Shown here: positions 52,688 through 61,357 of the stretch, piece after piece
Layout of the letters: each line of letters begins with the position of its first letter
Position numbering within the stretch: the first letter of the stretch is position 1
NCBI GenBank assembly: GCA_963827545.1
Contig: CAWHBI010000040.1
Span: 1 to 64,000, forward strand
Length of the DNA stretch: 64,000 nucleotides
Reading direction: 5' to 3'
Source: AWTP1-13 sp963827545
GTDB taxonomy: Bacteria; Pseudomonadota; Alphaproteobacteria; Rhizobiales; Hyphomicrobiaceae
Program-made: the position numbers and the translations under genes
The notes under the pieces: generated by a model
Seen by the model: only the letters and a program-made list of their open reading frames with translations
What the model was told of the DNA's origin: nothing
Database searches by the model: none

Positions 52688-53704
52688 TCAGCTGCGCGCA
52701 TCGACCACGCCATCAACCAGATTGACCGAGAGCAGCTCGCTGCTGTCGAAGCCTGCGAAACCGGCGGGGCGCACTCTGGCAACGAGCGCGCGGAACGCCG
52801 TGTCGGACTCCATGGCGATGCGCACGGCCTCCGCCCGCTCGACTACCGCAAAACGCAGCTTCGTTCCGGGCCGGCACTGCACCAGGCGCGGCACGTCCCA
52901 GCTGATCACGGTGGCGATCTTGGGGTAGCCGCCGGTAGTCTGCCGGTCGGCCAGCAGGATCAGCGGCAAGCCGTTGCCGGGCACCTGGATGCCGCCGGTC
53001 GGAATGCCGTCGGAGACGATGTTGTAGCCCTTGGGCCCATGCTCGATCTTGGGGCCATTCAAGCGCATGCCCATCCGGTCGGCCTGCTCGGAAACCGTGT
53101 AGTCGCTGTTAACCAAGGTGGCGATGCCGGCGGCGGTGAAATGATCGTCTTGCGGGCCCAGCACGATGCGGATGGGCCCGGCGGCGGCCTGCGGAGCCCC
53201 AGGGAGGGCGAGTTCGGGTCCTGAGGGTTCCGACAGCGCCATGGGCAAACGGTCGCCGGCGCGCAGCGTACGGCCTTCCAGACCGCCGATGCCGGTGCGG
53301 TGGTGCAAGGAGAGCGAGCCGAGGGTCGGGGCTATGGTGAATCCGCCCGTCACGGCGAGGTAGAAGAACACGCCGGAACGCGCCGAGCCCACCTCAATGG
53401 TCTGGCCGTCACGTGCGGTCGCGCTGGTTAACGGCACCACCGCCGAGCCGTCGACCTTGAGGCTGCCTTCGGCACCCGCAAGCGCCACGCGCGCGCTGCC
53501 GCCGCTCACCTGCAGGCGCCCACCGGCGAGCGCGAACTCGATGGCCGCCGTTCCCGGCTGATTGCCTGCCAGCACATTGGCGAGCGCCAGCGACGGCCGA
53601 TCCATGGCACCGGCGGGACCGACGCCATAGCGCTGCCAGCCGAAGCGGCCGGCATCCTGCAGCGATGTGGCGGGGCCAGCGCTCTGGATGATGAGCTCGG
53701 TCAC
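52688..53704 (-). CDS. pxpC: 5-oxoprolinase subunit C (biotin-dependent carboxyltransferase-like)
   Basis: A 338-residue KipA/PxpC-type protein with ITRVIDGGHxxLQDGGR-like beginning (here IIQSAGPATSLQDAGRFGWQ), YGVGPAGAMDRPSLALANVL, and the C-terminal LILLADRQTTGGYPKIATVI, the QTTGGY signature of the family. It forms the ATP-using hydrolase complex with PxpB. A GTG start at 53704 overlaps the pxpB stop as GTGA. Longer frames upstream cover the end of pxpB and are not needed. Confidence 0.92.
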   Translation of the reverse strand: MTELIIQSAGPATSLQDAGRFGWQRYGVGPAGAMDRPSLALANVLAGNQPGTAAIEFALAGGRLQVSGGSARVALAGAEGSLKVDGSAVVPLTSATARDGQTIEVGSARSGVFFYLAVTGGFTIAPTLGSLSLHHRTGIGGLEGRTLRAGDRLPMALSEPSGPELALPGAPQAAAGPIRIVLGPQDDHFTAAGIATLVNSDYTVSEQADRMGMRLNGPKIEHGPKGYNIVSDGIPTGGIQVPGNGLPLILLADRQTTGGYPKIATVISWDVPRLVQCRPGTKLRFAVVERAEAVRIAMESDTAFRALVARVRPAGFAGFDSSELLSVNLVDGVVDARS

Positions 53705-54432
53705 GACGGGGCCGCTTCGGCGACCGGCTCGCCTGCTGCCGCCGCGCGGTCGAGCGTTTCCCACCGTGTTGCATCGACAGGGTGGAACACGACCTCGTCG
53801 CCGGCCTCGATCAGGAAAGCAGGCTCCCGCCCCGCCATGAACGTGCGCACCGGCGTGCGGCCCAAAATGTGCCAGCCCGACGGCATCGCTTGGCCGCCGA
53901 TGAGGGCCTGGATACCCCCGATCGATATGACCCCGGCGGGCGTCATGGGTCTGGGATCGACGCGGCGGGGTGTGGCGATGGAAGGATCGAGCCCGCCGAG
54001 GTAGGTGAAGCCCGGCATGAAGCCGATCATGTAGACGCGATAGACCGGCGCACAGTGCTTTTCGATCAGCTTTGCCGGCGTGAGCCCGTGGCGTTCGGCA
54101 GTGGCTTCCAGGTCGATGCCGAAGCTGCCGCCGTACACCACCGGCACCTTCCAGTGCCTACCGACTTTGGGAACCGCGCCCAGCGTGCCGGCCAACGTGC
54201 GCACCCGCCGCTCGAAACCGTCGTAGTCAAACCCGAGCGGATCGAACTGCACCATCACCGAGCGATAGGTCGGCACCGTTTCGATCAAGCCCGGGATCTG
54301 CCCTGTGTTGAGGGCAGCATCGAGGGCCAGTGCGCGCGCACTGATGCCGGGGTCGACGTCGGTGCCGAACTCGACCGTGACGGCCGCATCGCCGCAGGGA
54401 AGAAACCGCGGCACGGCCAAGCGCTCACTCAT
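53701..54432 (-). CDS. pxpB: 5-oxoprolinase subunit B (KipI family)
   Basis: A 243-residue KipI/PxpB protein with FLPCGDAAVTVEFGTDVDPG, KVPVVYGGSFGIDLEATAER, YMIGFMPGFTYLGGLDPSIA, and GGQAMPSGWHILGRTPVRTF. It partners PxpC. The start at 54432 (MSERLAVPRF) overlaps the end of the gtrA gene by eight bases. The whole strand from 58637 down to 52688 may be one long transcript. Confidence 0.92.
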   Translation of the reverse strand: MSERLAVPRFLPCGDAAVTVEFGTDVDPGISARALALDAALNTGQIPGLIETVPTYRSVMVQFDPLGFDYDGFERRVRTLAGTLGAVPKVGRHWKVPVVYGGSFGIDLEATAERHGLTPAKLIEKHCAPVYRVYMIGFMPGFTYLGGLDPSIATPRRVDPRPMTPAGVISIGGIQALIGGQAMPSGWHILGRTPVRTFMAGREPAFLIEAGDEVVFHPVDATRWETLDRAAAAGEPVAEAAPS

Positions 54433-54865
54433 GAGGCGCGCGGCCAAGCTGTCGGAAGGCGGCAAAGCGCATGCCGAGATAGGCGAATACCATGGCGACG
54501 AGCGACGAGATGAAGAGCGCGTAGAGCGGCTCTATGGCCGGCCGCAGCAGGACGATCACGACGAAGATGCCGTAGTTGATGGCCGCAACCGTCCATTGCA
54601 CCGCGGCATACCGCACGAACTCGGGGAAACTCGGCGGCGCCGTCAGGCCGAAGGTGAACCGGCGGTGCGAGAGCCACCCCGCCACCATGGCGATCGAGAT
54701 GGCCACGAGCCGCGCCAGTATCGGGTGGATGCCGAACACCGCCGTCAACAACTTGAGAATAATGGCATCGATCAGGAAGGCGAGACCGCCCGAGAACAGG
54801 AAGGCCAACCCGTGCCGCACCGGATGCTGGGCGCCGGGTGCGGCGGTGCTCCACTTGTTCGCCAT
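54425..54865 (-). CDS. gtrA: GtrA family membrane protein
   Basis: A 146-residue protein with four membrane helices, for example AFLFSGGLAFLIDAIILKLL, RLVAISIAMVAGWLSHRRFT, VQWTVAAINYGIFVVIVLL. GtrA proteins are thought to flip bactoprenol-linked sugars across the inner membrane, as partners of GtrB-type glycosyltransferases such as the gene at 55702. It lies 10 bases after the ChbG/HpnK gene, in the same operon. Confidence 0.88.
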   Translation of the reverse strand: MANKWSTAAPGAQHPVRHGLAFLFSGGLAFLIDAIILKLLTAVFGIHPILARLVAISIAMVAGWLSHRRFTFGLTAPPSFPEFVRYAAVQWTVAAINYGIFVVIVLLRPAIEPLYALFISSLVAMVFAYLGMRFAAFRQLGRAPHE

Positions 54866-54875
54866 TCACCCGTCC

Positions 54876-55724
54876 TCACCCCTGAGACCAGTCCACAATC
54901 GGACCATCAGCACGGCGCGAGGGCCGCCAAATCCGCTCCGGCAGGGACACGTCGCGCATGAGCGCCTCATACTCCATGCGCCGCCGCTCGACCACGGGAT
55001 CTACCGCCTCGAGATCTGCGTCGGGATGCCCCGGGTGGCACATGACGATATGGCGCGGCCCAGTGCGGGTCAGGGCATCGGCCAGCTCCTGTGCATAGGG
55101 CTTCCCCAGGTCGAAGTCCGAGAAGCCGGAAAAACCCTCGTTGGTCGGCAGGCCCACCCGGCGTGCCCCGGCGTCGAACCTCAGCGCCAACGTGCCAACG
55201 ATCATGGCCTTGCCGCGCGAGGTACCGCGCGCGGCGATGGAACTCGGCCGGTCCGAAGGATCCCGGATCAGCGGCTTGGCACCACGGTACCGGCTCGACA
55301 GAACCTCGAACAGCGGCTGCCTGACGCCCGACAGCACGTGCACGTGCTCGTGCCCGTCGACATGATCGGGCGGGAAGCCCAGGCCCTTCTCGAAAGCGTC
55401 GAGCTGGCGTTCGATCTCCGCGCCGATCTCGGCGGGGTCTACGAGGCCAAGCAGCGCCCGAGCGATCAGCGCGTTGCGCTTCGGGAAGGCGTTCGCCTGA
55501 GCAAGCCTGGGCATGGCTCCCAACGGGCTGCCGAGCGTCAGATTGAGATGCAGACCGATGGCCAGACGGCCCCGGTGGATGCGCAGGCGCGGGGCCGTCG
55601 CTGGCCAATGCCGCGTCGTGACCATCACGCTCGTAGCCGACAGCCGCCGCGCCGCCGCCAGCTCGCCCACGGCGCGCGACACGCCTTCGGTCAGGGCGTA
55701 GTCATCGGCGCAAAGAACGATCAT
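54876..55724 (-). CDS. ChbG/HpnK (YdjC) family deacetylase
   Basis: A 282-residue YdjC-fold metal-dependent deacetylase. The N-terminal metal-binding ADDYALTEGVSRAVGELAAA, LAIGLHLNLTLGSPL, the zinc-site HVDGHEHVHVLSGVRQP, and HIVMCHPGHPDADLE are visible. Relatives remove acetyl groups from chito-oligosaccharides or from hopanoid sugars (HpnK). Next to a GT2 and GtrA, the substrate is probably a lipid-linked amino sugar. Start at 55724 (MIVLCADDYAL), 23 bases inside the end of the GT2 gene. Confidence 0.85.
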   Translation of the reverse strand: MIVLCADDYALTEGVSRAVGELAAARRLSATSVMVTTRHWPATAPRLRIHRGRLAIGLHLNLTLGSPLGAMPRLAQANAFPKRNALIARALLGLVDPAEIGAEIERQLDAFEKGLGFPPDHVDGHEHVHVLSGVRQPLFEVLSSRYRGAKPLIRDPSDRPSSIAARGTSRGKAMIVGTLALRFDAGARRVGLPTNEGFSGFSDFDLGKPYAQELADALTRTGPRHIVMCHPGHPDADLEAVDPVVERRRMEYEALMRDVSLPERIWRPSRRADGPIVDWSQG

Positions 55725-56766
55725 CCAGCGATTGCCCCGACCGCCACTCACCGACCTCGCTCGCGTTATCGCCAGCCGGCCGGCGCTCCAGCCCCAATTC
55801 CTCGGCCACCAGGAACAATGGCCGGCCCTTCACCTCCTCGTACATGCGGCCGATATACTCGCCGATCACGCCGAGCGAGATGAGCTGCACGCCGGCAAAG
55901 AACATCACCGAGATGATCAGCGACGGGAAGCCCGGGGCGTCGACGCCGAACAGAAGCGTTTTCACCAGGATGATCATGGCGTAGCAGAACGCGAACACGG
56001 AAATGAGCAGCCCCAGGTACGACCACACTCGCAAGGGGATGGTCGAGAACGAGGCAAGGCCGTCCAAGGCAAAGTGCAAGAGCTGGCGCGGGCGCCAGCG
56101 GGAGCCACCGTCCTGGCGCGGCGGCACGGTGAAGGGCACGCCGATCGACCGATAGCCCATCCAGGCAAAAAGGCCCTTGTTGAACCGCACGCGCTCGCGC
56201 ATGCGGTTCATGGCGTCCACCGCCTTGCGATCGAGCAGTCGGAAATCGCCGGCGCCCTCGGGCAGCACCGTGCCGCTGAGCTTCTCGAAGGCGGCATAGA
56301 AAACCCGCGCCGACAGACGATGCAACAAGCTGTCGGCATCGCGGTCGCGCCGCCTCCCGTAAACGATGTCGAAGCCTTCGTTCCAGCGCGCCACGAACTC
56401 CTCGATCAGCTCGGGCGGATGCTGCAGGTCGGCATCCATCATCACCGCCCCGTCGCCCGTCACATAGGTGAGGCCGGCCGCCGCGGCGATCTCCTTGCCG
56501 AAGTTGCGACTCAGCGCGACCGCCTTGAAGCGGGCATCCCGGGCGTTGAGGGTCCTGAGCAGTGCCAAGGTGCCGTCGGTGGAACCGTCGTCGACGAAGA
56601 TCACCTCCCAGTCGAGGCCGAGGCCGTCGAGCACCGGCTGCAGCCGTTCGATGAGCGCAGGGATAGAGCGCTCCTCGTTGAGCCCGGGCACGACCACGGA
56701 GAGCTTGCGCCGGCGCTGTGGCGCACCCTGCGCCTTGCTCAACGTGACCAGTTCCGGCACGGCCAT
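55702..56766 (-). CDS. family 2 glycosyltransferase, GtrB/ArnC/DPM1 type
   Basis: A 354-residue membrane-bound GT2 protein. The catalytic domain has LSVVVPGLNEERSIPALIER, VIFVDDGSTDGTLALLRTLN, and MMDADLQHPPELIEEFVARW; two C-terminal membrane helices follow (LGLLISVFAFCYAMIILVKT, MFFAGVQLISLGVIGEYIGR). Such enzymes attach a sugar from a nucleotide donor to undecaprenyl phosphate at the cytoplasmic side. It precedes the deacetylase and GtrA, which can modify and flip the product. Confidence 0.9.
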   Translation of the reverse strand: MAVPELVTLSKAQGAPQRRRKLSVVVPGLNEERSIPALIERLQPVLDGLGLDWEVIFVDDGSTDGTLALLRTLNARDARFKAVALSRNFGKEIAAAAGLTYVTGDGAVMMDADLQHPPELIEEFVARWNEGFDIVYGRRRDRDADSLLHRLSARVFYAAFEKLSGTVLPEGAGDFRLLDRKAVDAMNRMRERVRFNKGLFAWMGYRSIGVPFTVPPRQDGGSRWRPRQLLHFALDGLASFSTIPLRVWSYLGLLISVFAFCYAMIILVKTLLFGVDAPGFPSLIISVMFFAGVQLISLGVIGEYIGRMYEEVKGRPLFLVAEELGLERRPAGDNASEVGEWRSGQSLDDRSLRR

Positions 56767-56885
56767 CGACAACCTGCAAAACCCTTGCGCGAACTGCATA
56801 TTTCCAGGCCCGACCGGCGCTTCATGCAGCCAAGCTTGGACCTATTCTACCATCACTGTACGGGTTGTCTGCCGTGCCCTACGAG

Positions 56886-58637
56886 TCAGCGCGCGGCTAG
56901 CACGCCCGAGTCGATCAGGCGGCGGTGGAAGAGCAGGATCTCCTCGCGTCTGGCGCAGCCATAGTACCGCCCCCGGCACAAGGCCATCAGGCGCTTGCGC
57001 TCCCGATGGGAGTCCGACAGCGGCAGCCCGGCCAGGTCCAGAATGACGGTGCCGAGGTAGGACACATCGAGCGTCTCGTACTGCGGCAGCACCGGCACGC
57101 GATAGTTGACCCCTTGCGCCGCGTAGTAGGTGATGAAGCCGATCGAATCCGGATCGAGGGCGACATCCTCGGCTTCCGTCTCACTCTTGTAGCCGAGCAG
57201 GGTACGGGTAGCCATCGGATGATGATCGCCATAGTGCATGATCAGGAAGCGCTCGCGCGGGAAGCGGCGACGAAGTTCGCCGAGCAGGTAATCGTAGTCC
57301 ATCTTCGCCATCGAGACGCGACGCAGGTATTCGTGCATCTCCGGATCGGTGCCCGGCGCACCGCCCGGCACGTCGACGTCGGGCTCGTACTTGTAGTCGT
57401 AGGGCCAGTGCGCCGACATGGTTTGAACGAACGTGAACAGCGGCTGGCGCCCTGCCTCGAAGTGCCGCCCCATCTCAGCCATCGTGTTGTCGTAGTAGAA
57501 GCGGTCACGTTCCTGCGCGGTCTTGGCGCCTTGCGCCTTCAGGTCGAAGATCTCGCGCAACCCGATGGAATTGTAGAACCGGTCGTTCGACACGAAGTTC
57601 TTGAGCATCGGATAGAACACGACGTTGCGATAGCCGCAGCGCTCCAGCACTTGCGGCAACGTATCCTTGAGCTTGTTCTGAGTGAAGGTCTGCACGAACT
57701 GGCGCATGCCGCCGAACGAATGGGTCGACACGCCCGCGAGCAGCGAAAACTCGGTGAGCCACGATGCGCCGCCGTAGGTCTCCACCCGCAGCTGGTGGAG
57801 GCTGTCGTCAACGGAACGGAAGAACGGATCGACCGAGTGATCGTAGCGCAGCGTCGGAAACAGGGAAGGCTGCACCACAAACTCCTGATGGATCAGGATG
57901 ATGTGCGGCGGCCTCACCGCAAGATCGCAGCGTGTGGGGATAGTGAAAGGCGCCGCCGCCGTGTGCGGCGCCGCCTCGAGCAGCGCGCCTCGCCAGATCG
58001 CTTCGAGCGTCTCGCCCCACGAGGCATAGAATGACGAGGCATACAGGTTCGAGAAATAGAATTGCATGTGCCGCCGTTCGCCCTTGGCCTCGGCGCCATA
58101 CCAGGCCAGCAACACGAACGCGCCGATCGCCAGGAAAGACCAGCGGCGTGTTACGCGCGTGCTGTCGAGGCGATAGGCGATCCAGCCGGCGATCGTCATA
58201 GCGACAAGGGTCACCACAGCCGCCAGGACATAACGGCGCTGGTCGGCCCATAGATAACTGATAGTCGACCAGGAGCTCAGATAGAAGAACAGGTCGTAGG
58301 CGTGAACGACCATGTTCATGGTCGCGCGCTTGGCGGACGACGCAGCCACGATCACGGCGACAAACGCAGCGACCAGAACGGTGGCGAACAGAGCGCGACG
58401 GGAAATCAGCGTCAAGACAGCAATCAGCGCCGCGGTCACAGCCGCAGTGAACAGAATGTTGGCGAACTCACCCTCGTCGGACCAGAAATGCCGAACCATG
58501 GCGGCCGCCAGCAGAGCGACGACGATCCATGCCGTCGCCGGCCTCAGCTGGTCGCGAGGCAGCAGGCACGCGGCAAGACCGCGCAGCCACACCCCTTTTG
58601 CCGGGGCGCCCGGCAAACCAGCGGTTTGATCGGTCAT
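56886..58637 (-). CDS. LTA synthase/sulfatase-like membrane phosphotransferase
   Basis: A 583-residue protein with an N-terminal region of about five membrane helices (AWIVVALLAAAMVRHF, NILFTAAVTAALIAVLTLIS, AFVAVIVAASS) and a periplasmic alkaline-phosphatase-fold domain from about residue 240: PHIILIHQEFVVQPSLFPTL, GGASWLTEFSLLAGVSTHSF, MSAHWPYDYKYEPDVD, and FLIMHYGDHHPMATRTLLGY. The domain is that of phosphoglycerol or phosphoethanolamine transferases. It would decorate a surface glycan or lipid with a phospho-group. It leads the gtr/chbG group (119-base gap), so a shared envelope pathway is likely. Confidence 0.83.
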   Translation of the reverse strand: MTDQTAGLPGAPAKGVWLRGLAACLLPRDQLRPATAWIVVALLAAAMVRHFWSDEGEFANILFTAAVTAALIAVLTLISRRALFATVLVAAFVAVIVAASSAKRATMNMVVHAYDLFFYLSSWSTISYLWADQRRYVLAAVVTLVAMTIAGWIAYRLDSTRVTRRWSFLAIGAFVLLAWYGAEAKGERRHMQFYFSNLYASSFYASWGETLEAIWRGALLEAAPHTAAAPFTIPTRCDLAVRPPHIILIHQEFVVQPSLFPTLRYDHSVDPFFRSVDDSLHQLRVETYGGASWLTEFSLLAGVSTHSFGGMRQFVQTFTQNKLKDTLPQVLERCGYRNVVFYPMLKNFVSNDRFYNSIGLREIFDLKAQGAKTAQERDRFYYDNTMAEMGRHFEAGRQPLFTFVQTMSAHWPYDYKYEPDVDVPGGAPGTDPEMHEYLRRVSMAKMDYDYLLGELRRRFPRERFLIMHYGDHHPMATRTLLGYKSETEAEDVALDPDSIGFITYYAAQGVNYRVPVLPQYETLDVSYLGTVILDLAGLPLSDSHRERKRLMALCRGRYYGCARREEILLFHRRLIDSGVLAAR

Positions 58638-59129
58638 CTCTGCGAAACTCGGCCGTCATGCAGCTGTCACAGACCAGCACAACGCGGATGAACCGGCAAT
58701 GAAGATCGGGACATGCGGGCAGCGCCCCGCAACCGCCTTGTATCTTCAGCGCGCGCCCAAGATATGGTGAACACGTTGATCAGGTTTGGCAAATTCCCGT
58801 TGGATTGCTGCGCTGCCGAAGGTCGCATCGGAGGATCGGGAACCGGGCGCATACAGCCTGCGTTCATGTCCGGACGAGTAGCGGTAGGTTGATCCCGGCT
58901 GCCGTGCCTGAAGGTCTAGGGCACGATCGGACGGGATTTCTTCGTGACCGTCATGCCGTCGCGAAGTCCGAGTCGTAGCCATCCGACATGGGAGTTCGGT
59001 GGAGTATCCGCTGGGGAAGGGGTCGATAATGTCTCGTAACAACTTGTGACGCGGCGCCGCTGCCCCGCTGCCTTTACAAGACCCAAATTGTCGCCACATA
59101 TGCGCGCCGGCACGCCTTTGGAGAGTTCG
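58638..59129. other. 492-base divergent intergenic stretch
   Basis: Separates the divergent LTA-synthase-like gene and ribA. No coding frame or known riboswitch fold was recognised on either strand, and FMN-riboswitch features were not found before ribA. It should hold both promoters. Confidence 0.45.
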
Positions 59130-59762
59130 ATGAAATCGAATGCGGTGAAATCAATCGACTTGGAACTGGATTGGTCCGCACAGACCATTCTTCCGATCGA
59201 GTTTCGAGGCCAGGAACTGCAGGTCGAGGCCCGGGCCTATCAGGGTGCTGATCCGACTTGCCAGGCGCTGGTCTTGGTGCACCGGGAGAAGTCGGCTGGG
59301 AATGACGTTCCGCTGGTGCGCGTCCATAGCGGCTGCGTCACCGGCGACATCTTCCACTCACTGCGTTGCGACTGTTACCCGCAGCTGCAGGCCGCCATGA
59401 ACCAGATCCTCACGAGTCCCATCGGTGTGCTCGTGTACCTGCCCTACCAGGAAGGTCGCGGCATCGGCCTCGTCAACAAAATCAGGGCCTATGCCTTGCA
59501 GGATCAGGGCTACGATACGGTCGATGCCAACGTCGCCATCGGCGCTCCGATCGAAGCGCGCGACTACGATCTGGCGGCGCACATCCTGTTCGATCTTGGC
59601 TATCCCGAGATCAAGCTGCTGACCAACAATCCGGCCAAGGTCGAGGCCCTGCGGGAGGAGGGCGTGGACGTAATGGAGCAGCTTCCACTGATCGTCCAGC
59701 CATCCAACCACAACACGCGCTATCTGATGACCAAGAAGGAGCGCATGGCGCACAAGCTCTAG
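59130..59762 (+). CDS. ribA: GTP cyclohydrolase II
   Basis: A 210-residue GTP cyclohydrolase II, first enzyme of riboflavin synthesis, converting GTP to a diaminopyrimidine, formate and pyrophosphate. The zinc site is VRVHSGCVTGDIFHSLRCDC (three Cys), followed by YLPYQEGRGIGLVNKIRAYA, DQGYDTVDANVAIGAPIEAR, and LLTNNPAKVEALREEGV. The usual Glu of GEC is replaced by Ser in HSGCVTGD, a known variation in short forms. It stands alone, not fused to RibB. Start at 59130 with GGAG 8 bases upstream. Confidence 0.92.
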   Translation: MKSNAVKSIDLELDWSAQTILPIEFRGQELQVEARAYQGADPTCQALVLVHREKSAGNDVPLVRVHSGCVTGDIFHSLRCDCYPQLQAAMNQILTSPIGVLVYLPYQEGRGIGLVNKIRAYALQDQGYDTVDANVAIGAPIEARDYDLAAHILFDLGYPEIKLLTNNPAKVEALREEGVDVMEQLPLIVQPSNHNTRYLMTKKERMAHKL

Positions 59763-59785
59763 AGGCTTGGCAGGCGGCAAATCGT

Positions 59786-59818
59786 AAGGCGGCGGTCCGC
59801 TGGACCGCTGCCTTTTCT
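59786..59818 (+). terminator. Rho-independent terminator after ribA
   Basis: A 13-bp stem with one mismatch (AAGGCGGCGGTCC / GGACCGCTGCCTT), a GCT loop and a short T-rich tail (TTTTCT) starts 23 bases after the ribA stop. Confidence 0.7.
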
Positions 59819-59896
59819 GTTGCCCGCAGTTGCGCGCGACGGGGAAGCCACGCACAGTTCGCGTGAGACGGAGATGCGCCGGAAGCAGGAGCGATC

Positions 59897-60670
59897 ATGT
59901 ACAGACCCTTCGATCTGACCGGCAAGGTTGCGCTTGTCACGGGCGGCAACAGCGGTATCGGCCTCGGCATGGCGCGGGCGGTTGCGCAAGCCGGCGCAGA
60001 TGTCGCCATCTGGGGCACGAACCCTGCCAAGAATGCCGCAGCGAAATCCGAGCTGGCGACGACTGGACGCGAGATCGTGACGCTGGAATGCGACGTATCG
60101 GATGAGCAGGCCGTGGAAACCGCTTTCGGTGAGACCCTGCGCTTGCTCGGTCGTGTCGATGGATGCTTTGCCAACGCCGGTGTGAGCGGGAGGAGCGGCG
60201 CGACATCGTTCTCCGAGATGAGCGCGGCCGAGTGGCGCCGCGTCCTGAAGGTCAATCTCGACGGCGCCTTTTTCACCTTTCGCGCAGCGGCCAGGCACAT
60301 GATCGAGCGCGACGGTGGCGGCGCCCTGGTTGGAACGGCATCGCTAGCTGCCATTGAAGGAGCGCCGCGCAGCGAGCACTACGCCGCCACCAAGGGCGGG
60401 CTCATCTCGATGATTCGCGCCCTTGCCGTTGAGTTTGCACGCTACGGCGTGTGCGCCAACGCCATCCTACCCGGATGGATAGAGACCAACATGACGGCCA
60501 ATGCCATCGCCAACGAGAAGTTCGCCAAGAACGTGCTGCCGCGCATCCCCATGCGGCGATGGGGCGAGGGTGACGACTTCGGCGGCATCGCCGTCTACCT
60601 CATGAGTTCTGCCTCGCGCTATCACACGGGCGACACATTCCTGATCGATGGCGGCTACGCCCTGTTTTAG
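59897..60670 (+). CDS. SDR family oxidoreductase
   Basis: A 257-residue classical short-chain dehydrogenase. The cofactor motif VALVTGGNSGIGLGMARAVA, the NAG motif CFANAGVSGRSG, the catalytic SLAAIEGAPRSEHYAATKGG (Ser, Tyr-x3-Lys) and the C-terminal YHTGDTFLIDGGYALF are all present. It oxidises or reduces an alcohol/ketone with NAD(P)H; the substrate is not predictable. It is behind the ribA terminator with its own ribosome binding site. Confidence 0.92.
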   Translation: MYRPFDLTGKVALVTGGNSGIGLGMARAVAQAGADVAIWGTNPAKNAAAKSELATTGREIVTLECDVSDEQAVETAFGETLRLLGRVDGCFANAGVSGRSGATSFSEMSAAEWRRVLKVNLDGAFFTFRAAARHMIERDGGGALVGTASLAAIEGAPRSEHYAATKGGLISMIRALAVEFARYGVCANAILPGWIETNMTANAIANEKFAKNVLPRIPMRRWGEGDDFGGIAVYLMSSASRYHTGDTFLIDGGYALF

Positions 60671-60985
60671 GTGGGCGCACGACCTGCGGCCCGCCTGATG
60701 CTCTGAGGCAACATAGCGACTGCCGCATGACCTGGCCTGCCAGAGCACGGCGCCCCCGTGACTCGCCCATGGCCACACGCAACGAAGACCCCTACGATTG
60801 CGCATTCTGCCTCCTGGATTGACGTGAAAGAGCCTTGGTTGGGCTCCTCCGGAGGTCCGCCAGCCCCAATTTGGCCATTTGATTGGGGAAATGCTGCCAT
60901 TACTTGTGCAAAAGTCCCTCACGAAAGCTTGTCACGAGCGCCGCCAAAGGCTTCGTTACAGCCTCCTCTGTTGGGAGAACCCGCA

Positions 60986-61297
60986 ATGCTTTGGGCATAT
61001 GCTGTAGCCGGCGGGCTCGGGTTGGTGTTGGGCCTTCGCTATCGCGTGCCCGCCGTTCTGGTGGCTTCGGCGGCGTACACATTGGCGAGCATTACTGTCG
61101 CACCATTCGCGGGCTGGTCGCTGTGGGCAACACTAGCCGTAGTGTTCGGTGGCGCATTCGCACTTCAGTGCGGCTATCTTGTAGGACTCGGATTGGTGTG
61201 CGTCGCAACGCGAGCCAGACATTGGCCTCGCCGCATCAGGCGTCACGTCGTGGGCTACGGCGCGACATTTTTCGGGGCGCGCGAACGCGCCCGCTGA
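60986..61297 (+). CDS. small membrane protein
   Basis: A 103-residue protein with three hydrophobic segments (AYAVAGGLGLVLGLRYRVPA, VLVASAAYTLASITVAPFAG, LAVVFGGAFALQCGYLVGLG) and a basic C-terminus (WPRRIRRHVVGYGATFFGAR). GGGAG lies 8 bases before the ATG at 60986. The 315-base interval upstream of it holds no other recognisable gene. Function unknown; it converges on the sugar transferase gene. Confidence 0.6.
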   Translation: MLWAYAVAGGLGLVLGLRYRVPAVLVASAAYTLASITVAPFAGWSLWATLAVVFGGAFALQCGYLVGLGLVCVATRARHWPRRIRRHVVGYGATFFGARERAR

Positions 61298-61357
61298 AGC
61301 GACCGATCTCCTATCCTCACGCCCCGGCGAACGTCGTGCTAGTGGGCGACTGCCCTG

